Shown here: positions 59,346-64,000 of the stretch, piece after piece | Layout: each line of letters starts with the position of its first letter | Position numbering within the stretch: the first letter of the stretch is position 1 | Assembly: GCA_013399855.1 (NCBI GenBank) | Contig: VXAY01006949.1 | Location: forward strand, 299,712-363,711 | Origin: Oxyruncus cristatus | Taxonomy: Eukaryota; Chordata; Aves; Passeriformes; Cotingidae | Reading direction: 5' to 3' | Length of the DNA stretch: 64,000 nt | Made by a program: the position numbers and the translations under genes | The notes under the pieces: model-generated | Database searches by the model: none | Seen by the model: the letters and a program-made list of their open reading frames with translations, nothing else | What the model was told of the DNA's origin: nothing

Positions 59346-62300
59346 ATCTGTCCTTAGAGAGATGTGGTCATCAGGAAAAATTGTGTTGAAATGACTTGAA
59401 AAAAGCATACATGTACTGAATCATGCTCATCATGCACAAACAAGCTACTATGCAGTGATTGTAATAAATGTTTTGATTATTCTTTGATTTAAGTTGTCTT
59501 TAGTCAATGGAGACTGCTGAGACTGACTCAGTTGTCTATAGAAGACCTGCCTTTTGTTTCCTTTAAACTGAGCCAGCTGCTGTATCTGGCAAGCATAAGT
59601 AGCAAGTTCCTTTATGCCATCACTCTATTCTGATCAATATTTAAAATAGATGCAAATAAGTATTGAAGTAGTGAGACTAAGAAAAACCCATTTTAAAAAA
59701 AAAATTCTTATGGTTTGGTGCACTGTGATTATGTACTCTGATGTTTAATAAAGTAGGTACTTGGGTTAACAGTTTTCCTGAAGTTAGGGAATCCTAAATG
59801 CCAGTTTTCAGTGTGGGATTCTCTGATGTCTCCTACTGGAATTGGACAGCTTGTGTTAAGGGATGATGGTAATGGGCAGTGCCTCAGTAAGGACATGAGT
59901 AAGGTCTGTCTGTTGGCTATTTTCATCAAATTTACAGAAGTGTGAAATTTTGAGTCATCTGACATTTACTGTTCTGTCAAATTTGTTTGATACCATCCAA
60001 TGTCTTTGACAACAGGCTAAGACTAGACAGAAATCCACACAGGTATTGGGCCTAAACTGTTCAAGGATAATCTTTCTTTTCTTAAAAATACGCACCACTG
60101 AGAATAAACCATTTGAACTTTAAAGTAATGGTACCAGAACAGATTTTATGTGGTTCATTTGCTAGCTTAAAGGCTATTTCTGTGCATTTTTCAGGTACCT
60201 GAAGGTTCCTTGGGTTGCAAAGGCAGAACATTTACGCAGTTAGTACAACACTATGGCCATGGTTGATTGTGCATCATTTCTGTGAAACCAAGTGCTATAA
60301 AAGTGGGACCTGAAACTCCAGCACCTATAAACATCAGCAGCCAACTGTAAAACATACAGCCTCGGTCTCGTAGGAGAATACTGGTATATGAAATCAGGAA
60401 GGTTATTTATATTGTCATTTTTTTTTTGCTTGCTCTGTTGTACAGTTTATACATCTCAATATATTGAGAGATAAAAATTACCAATTAGGAAGTGTTTTAT
60501 GGGAGAGTCGTTTGAAAGATACATATATTTGGAGAAGATATTGGTGTCAAGCGTAAGTATGTGAAGAAAAAAAGTTAAGATTATGTTTAAGTTACTGGGG
60601 AAAAAAAACATTTCCTGAGTTTCACAGGCCAGCGATGAGGCACAATTAAATGAATTGTTCATCTGAAAAGTGAAACTTGGAAGTGAAAGTCTGCAGCTTC
60701 CAAAAATGGACTAATGTTACAGGGAGGCAGAAAGGTGGCATCAAATTGTGTGTGATATCAGCAATACATTCAAGGCTCTGTGGGAAGCAGAATTTTATGT
60801 TGGAAAGATACTGTTGAGATACAATTAGTGATAATAGGTAAGTATTTGTTTATGGATTTTTACCTCCCATAATATAGCTATGAAGAATTTTTCACTGGTT
60901 ATGCTTGTTATTAGGAACAATTGTGAGCTGTTTCAAATGTTTGGGAGCAAACATTTATTAGTTATACATTCTGCAAAAACATCTGGCCCTTGGGTGCAGT
61001 AGGTTCAGGATATGAGTATGTTTGCTCTGTGTGTGTGTGTGTAACGTGAGTTCATTTATTAGAACAAAGCCAGATGGTGAGCCTACACTGTGGGGAGCCA
61101 CACAGAGGCATTGCTTGCAAAAATAAAAGCTGTTAGTCAGGTAAGATGTTCCATTAGAGAACCTTTTTCTTTTCCAACTCCTAGGCTCATATGCACCATT
61201 CATTGTGTTTGCAGCAGGGACAAAACACTGGTTCTGTGAAATCAGGGGAGACAAGGGCTCAAGAAAAAGAACGTGATTCTTCCAAACAAGTAGTGATTTT
61301 GTGTACCTCTACTTAAATGATTCTGTTTGGGAACATTCAGTCCCTTTTCCTGCAAGTCTTAGGCCTCATCCTTGGAAAATCTGATTGCTTTTGAAGGTCT
61401 TTGCCAAAGACACAGGTTTAACTTACATGCTTGTAGAATATATGAAGTGAAATATTAAAAAAGGCAGCTGTGTGACTGAAAATATAAATTCAGGTTTGTT
61501 TTTCTTCCTTGCCTTTGAGAAGCTTTATGCTTTGCTGTCACTTCAGTGCTTTTTCAGAGTTCCTGCTCTGGGATGCTGTGCTGTCTTGCCCTTGTTTAAG
61601 CTATATACACCATATTGGCTCCAGCTCAGGTTTCCGATGCCTGTAGTATCCTGAGAAATTATAGTGGAAGTAATTGAGGGTAGTCACAGGTAAAAATCAG
61701 AAAGTAGGCAAGCCACAAGAAGACAAGCCTACTTACTGTCTATGCTCCACTCAGTATTTTTCTACACTCCATTTCTCTTGGATTTCTATAGTAAATTTTG
61801 AACAGCAGAGAAGCTGCTATTCAATGGGATAATGGTATCTTCATACATATGGGATTGTTGTGCATCTGAAATTCAAGGAATTTTGTGGACTTTGTTTTCT
61901 TTTTTCTAATTTTGGCTTTAAGCTTGTGTGTGAAATCTGACATTTAATTGGAATTTTTATCATCTGATAGATGATGAAAATCTTTTTCCTTTAAATGTAA
62001 CAGACCTGTTGCTGTTTTGCTAAAACCAGAGTGTTCAAAAGCAGGATGGAAGAAGATGGGAGGGAAGGAAATGAGACTTTTCTGCACAAATAACATAAAT
62101 GTTCTGACCTATTTGTTTTATTAGCAAAACAAATTTCATAGGGACATGAAAATACTTTGAAGAAGCCACTAAACCATTGCCACTAATTTTTTCTAAACTA
62201 CCTTCAGAAAGGTAGTTCTACAATCTTCTACAACTTTTTAGACTTAGCCATGACCAGGTATCCAATCACAGATTTCACCTTCAGTATTTTAGGGTGCTCT

Positions 62301-62589
62301 ATTGTGTGCTTTAGGACCTGGCCTCAGGTAACATCCCATTTGTAACCTCTTATCTGGATGAAGGTGAGCCACTTATTGGAAGTTGAATATGCAGATGTTC
62401 ATGACTTTCCACCTGATAAAGTAGCATACCCTCTTTGCTTCACAGTGTAGGCTACTAAAGACTTTTAGTAGCTCTGGATCAGCTTCCAGTAACAGTTTCA
62501 GGTTTGGGTTTTGATTTTGAAGGCAGCTAATAAGTTAAGGGTCAACAACTATCTGTATATTCTTGACCTGTACTTGGCTGGGTGTAGTA
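59346..62589. other. intergenic sequence, no gene seen
   Basis: AT-rich, with short chance open frames only. No splice-bounded or conserved coding stretch was recognised. Confidence 0.55.
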
Positions 62590-63640
62590 GGTCACTGACA
62601 ATTTCCTCTTGGATTATAGGATCTTCATTCTTCTCCCTGTCCCTGTCTTCCAACTGAGTGGGTGCCTGGAGAGCAGCTGGTGTTACTGTTAAAGACTGGG
62701 GCAAAGGCAACATTGAGTACCTCAGCCTTATTCTTTGTCACTATGTTTCCTCCTGCATCCCATAAAGGATGGAGATTCTTCTTAGCCCTGTCTTTGTTGC
62801 TAATGTATTTATTGAAACAGTTTTATTGTCTTTTACAGTAGTAGCCAGATTAAGTTCTAGTTGGGCTTTAACCCTTCTAATTTTCTCCCTGGATAATCTC
62901 AAGACATCCTTGTAGTCTACTTGAGTAGCCTGCTCCTTTTTCTGAAGTTCATAAACTCCTCTTTTTCCTGAGGTCCAGCTAAAGCTCTATATTCATCCGG
63001 ATTGGTCTTCTTCCCCACTGGCTTGTCTTTGGGCACGTGGGGACAGCCTGCATCTGCAACTTTAGGATTTCCTTCAAGCATGTCTGACCTTCCTGGACTG
63101 CTTTGCCATTCAGGACTGCCTTCCAAGGGGCTCTGTTAACAGAGTAAATCAGAGTAACTCTGTCTCCTAAGCAGACCAAAGTCTGCNTCTTTGGGCACGT
63201 GGGGACAGCCTGCATCTGCAACTTTAGGATTTCCTTCAAGCATGTCTGACCTTCCTGGACTGCTTTGCCATTCAGGACTGCCTTCCAAGGGGCTCTGTTA
63301 ACAGAGTAAATCAGAGTAACTCTGTCTCCTAAGCAGACCAAAGTCTGCCCTCTGGAAATCCCAGGTAGTCATTCTGCTGATCCCCATCCTTACTTGTGTG
63401 AGAAACAAAAACTTATCATTTTGTGATCACTGTGCCCAACCCAGCCTCCAAACACCACATCACCTACCTGTTCACAAAATGCTCCAATAAGTGCATTCCC
63501 TAGTTGGCTCACTCACCAGCTATGTCACAAAGTTTTCTTCCACACACTGCATGAACCTCCTAGACTGCTTCCTCTCTGCTGTGTTGTATTTCCAGCAGAA
63601 ATCTGGTAACCTGAAGTCCCCCACAAGAAATGGTACATAA
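62590..63640 (-). mobile_element. CR1 LINE fragment, endonuclease-RT linker region, antisense
   Basis: Minus-strand CR1 ORF2 fragment. Reading the complement, it runs from the region coding GDFRLPDFWWKYNTAERKQ-like sequence near 63560-63630, through VNRAPWKAVLNGKAVQEG (about 63065-63140 and again 63228-63302), the KTNPDEYRALAG-like stretch, to the linker before the reverse transcriptase near 62640. Multiple stops and frameshifts are present. An exact 161-base duplication around one N lies inside it. Confidence 0.85.
63026..63348. repeat. exact 161-bp tandem duplication separated by one N
   Basis: Positions 63026-63186 and 63188-63348 are identical over all 161 bases, with the only undetermined base between them (63187). 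Both copies are CR1-derived. The arrangement is what is left when two overlapping contig ends are joined without being merged, so a true tandem repeat is unlikely. Confidence 0.9.
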
Positions 63641-64000
63641 GAAACCAGGAGCAATATTTGCTGTGAGTTCTAATTCTTGTTTTCCTACTACTATTACCAT
63701 CGAGTCTTCAAAGTCCAGGAGATTAAGAGTTTGCAACAATGGATTCTTGAAAAGGAAAGGATTGGGTACAAAGGCAAAACTGGAAGTACTTTCCCAAATC
63801 AGAAAAGGACATGATAAAAGGCTCCTTCTGTCAAAGTCAAGGGGAAGAGTTCATCAGACTTCCTTGAGAGCTGGTTGCAAATCTAAGATGGCAAAGGGAC
63901 TCACACTTTAAAATGGGAGATCCAATGCACTCCTCTTCTTGATGACCCTTGATGCTGGGAAAAGACGATCCACTGATACAGCCAAACCTGATCATAAAAA
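63641..64000. other. non-coding right edge
   Basis: A 93-codon plus-strand open frame (63630-63911) shows no family resemblance and starts in the CR1 fragment. Nothing else was recognised. Confidence 0.5.

Noticed and set aside
62979..63341. 120-codon minus-strand open frame as a gene
   Set aside because: It is CR1 ORF2 sequence read twice through the duplicated segment and the N.
63026..63348. True recent tandem duplication
   Set aside because: The only break between the identical copies is an undetermined base, which points to an assembly join.
1..64000. CRISPR arrays, operons or other prokaryotic systems
   Set aside because: Spliced vertebrate genes, CR1 elements and CpG islands show a bird genome; no regularly spaced repeats with unique spacers are present.

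Overview
This is a piece of a bird nuclear genome. It carries several CR1 LINE copies with the typical avian CR1 3' tail, a possible avian LTR end, intron-split genes with GT/AG splice sites, and two CpG islands, each interrupted by an assembly gap. Two vertebrate genes can be reconstructed exon by exon. EAF1 (ELL-associated factor 1) is on the minus strand, with six coding exons between 47447 and 29375 and a 259-residue product. METTL6 (tRNA m3C methyltransferase) is on the plus strand, with five coding exons between 49366 and 56301 and a 296-residue product. All splice phases close.

Layout. From 1 to about 15 kb lie the last two coding exons of an unidentified minus-strand gene (9597-9475 and 3119-3009) that ends in a strongly acidic tail. 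A degenerate CR1 (about 885-2160) lies downstream of it. A CpG island at about 14.5-15.8 kb, with 663 bases missing, is the best candidate for its promoter. From 15.8 to 27.8 kb I see no gene, only simple repeats and a small tRNA-Ile/CR1-type SINE remnant. From 27.8 to 47.4 kb is EAF1 with its 3' UTR. A CpG-rich promoter at about 47.45-47.6 kb is shared head to head with METTL6, which runs to a poly(A) signal at 56635. From 56.6 to 64 kb there is no gene, one CR1 3' end and one antisense CR1 coding fragment that contains an assembly-type duplication.

How the genes relate. EAF1 is a nuclear cofactor of the ELL elongation factors, and METTL6 methylates C32 of serine tRNAs. They do not act in one pathway, but the head-to-head pairing is conserved with human 3p25 and suggests co-expression from one housekeeping-type promoter. 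Human COLQ, which lies just beyond EAF1, is not recognisable in the gene-free stretch here.

No new molecular system was found. The observations most worth checking are a METTL6 upstream ORF that stops one base before the main start, a tandem G-quadruplex-prone element in the EAF1 5' leader, the unidentified acidic-tail gene, the SINE remnant, and an exact 161-bp duplication around a single N.
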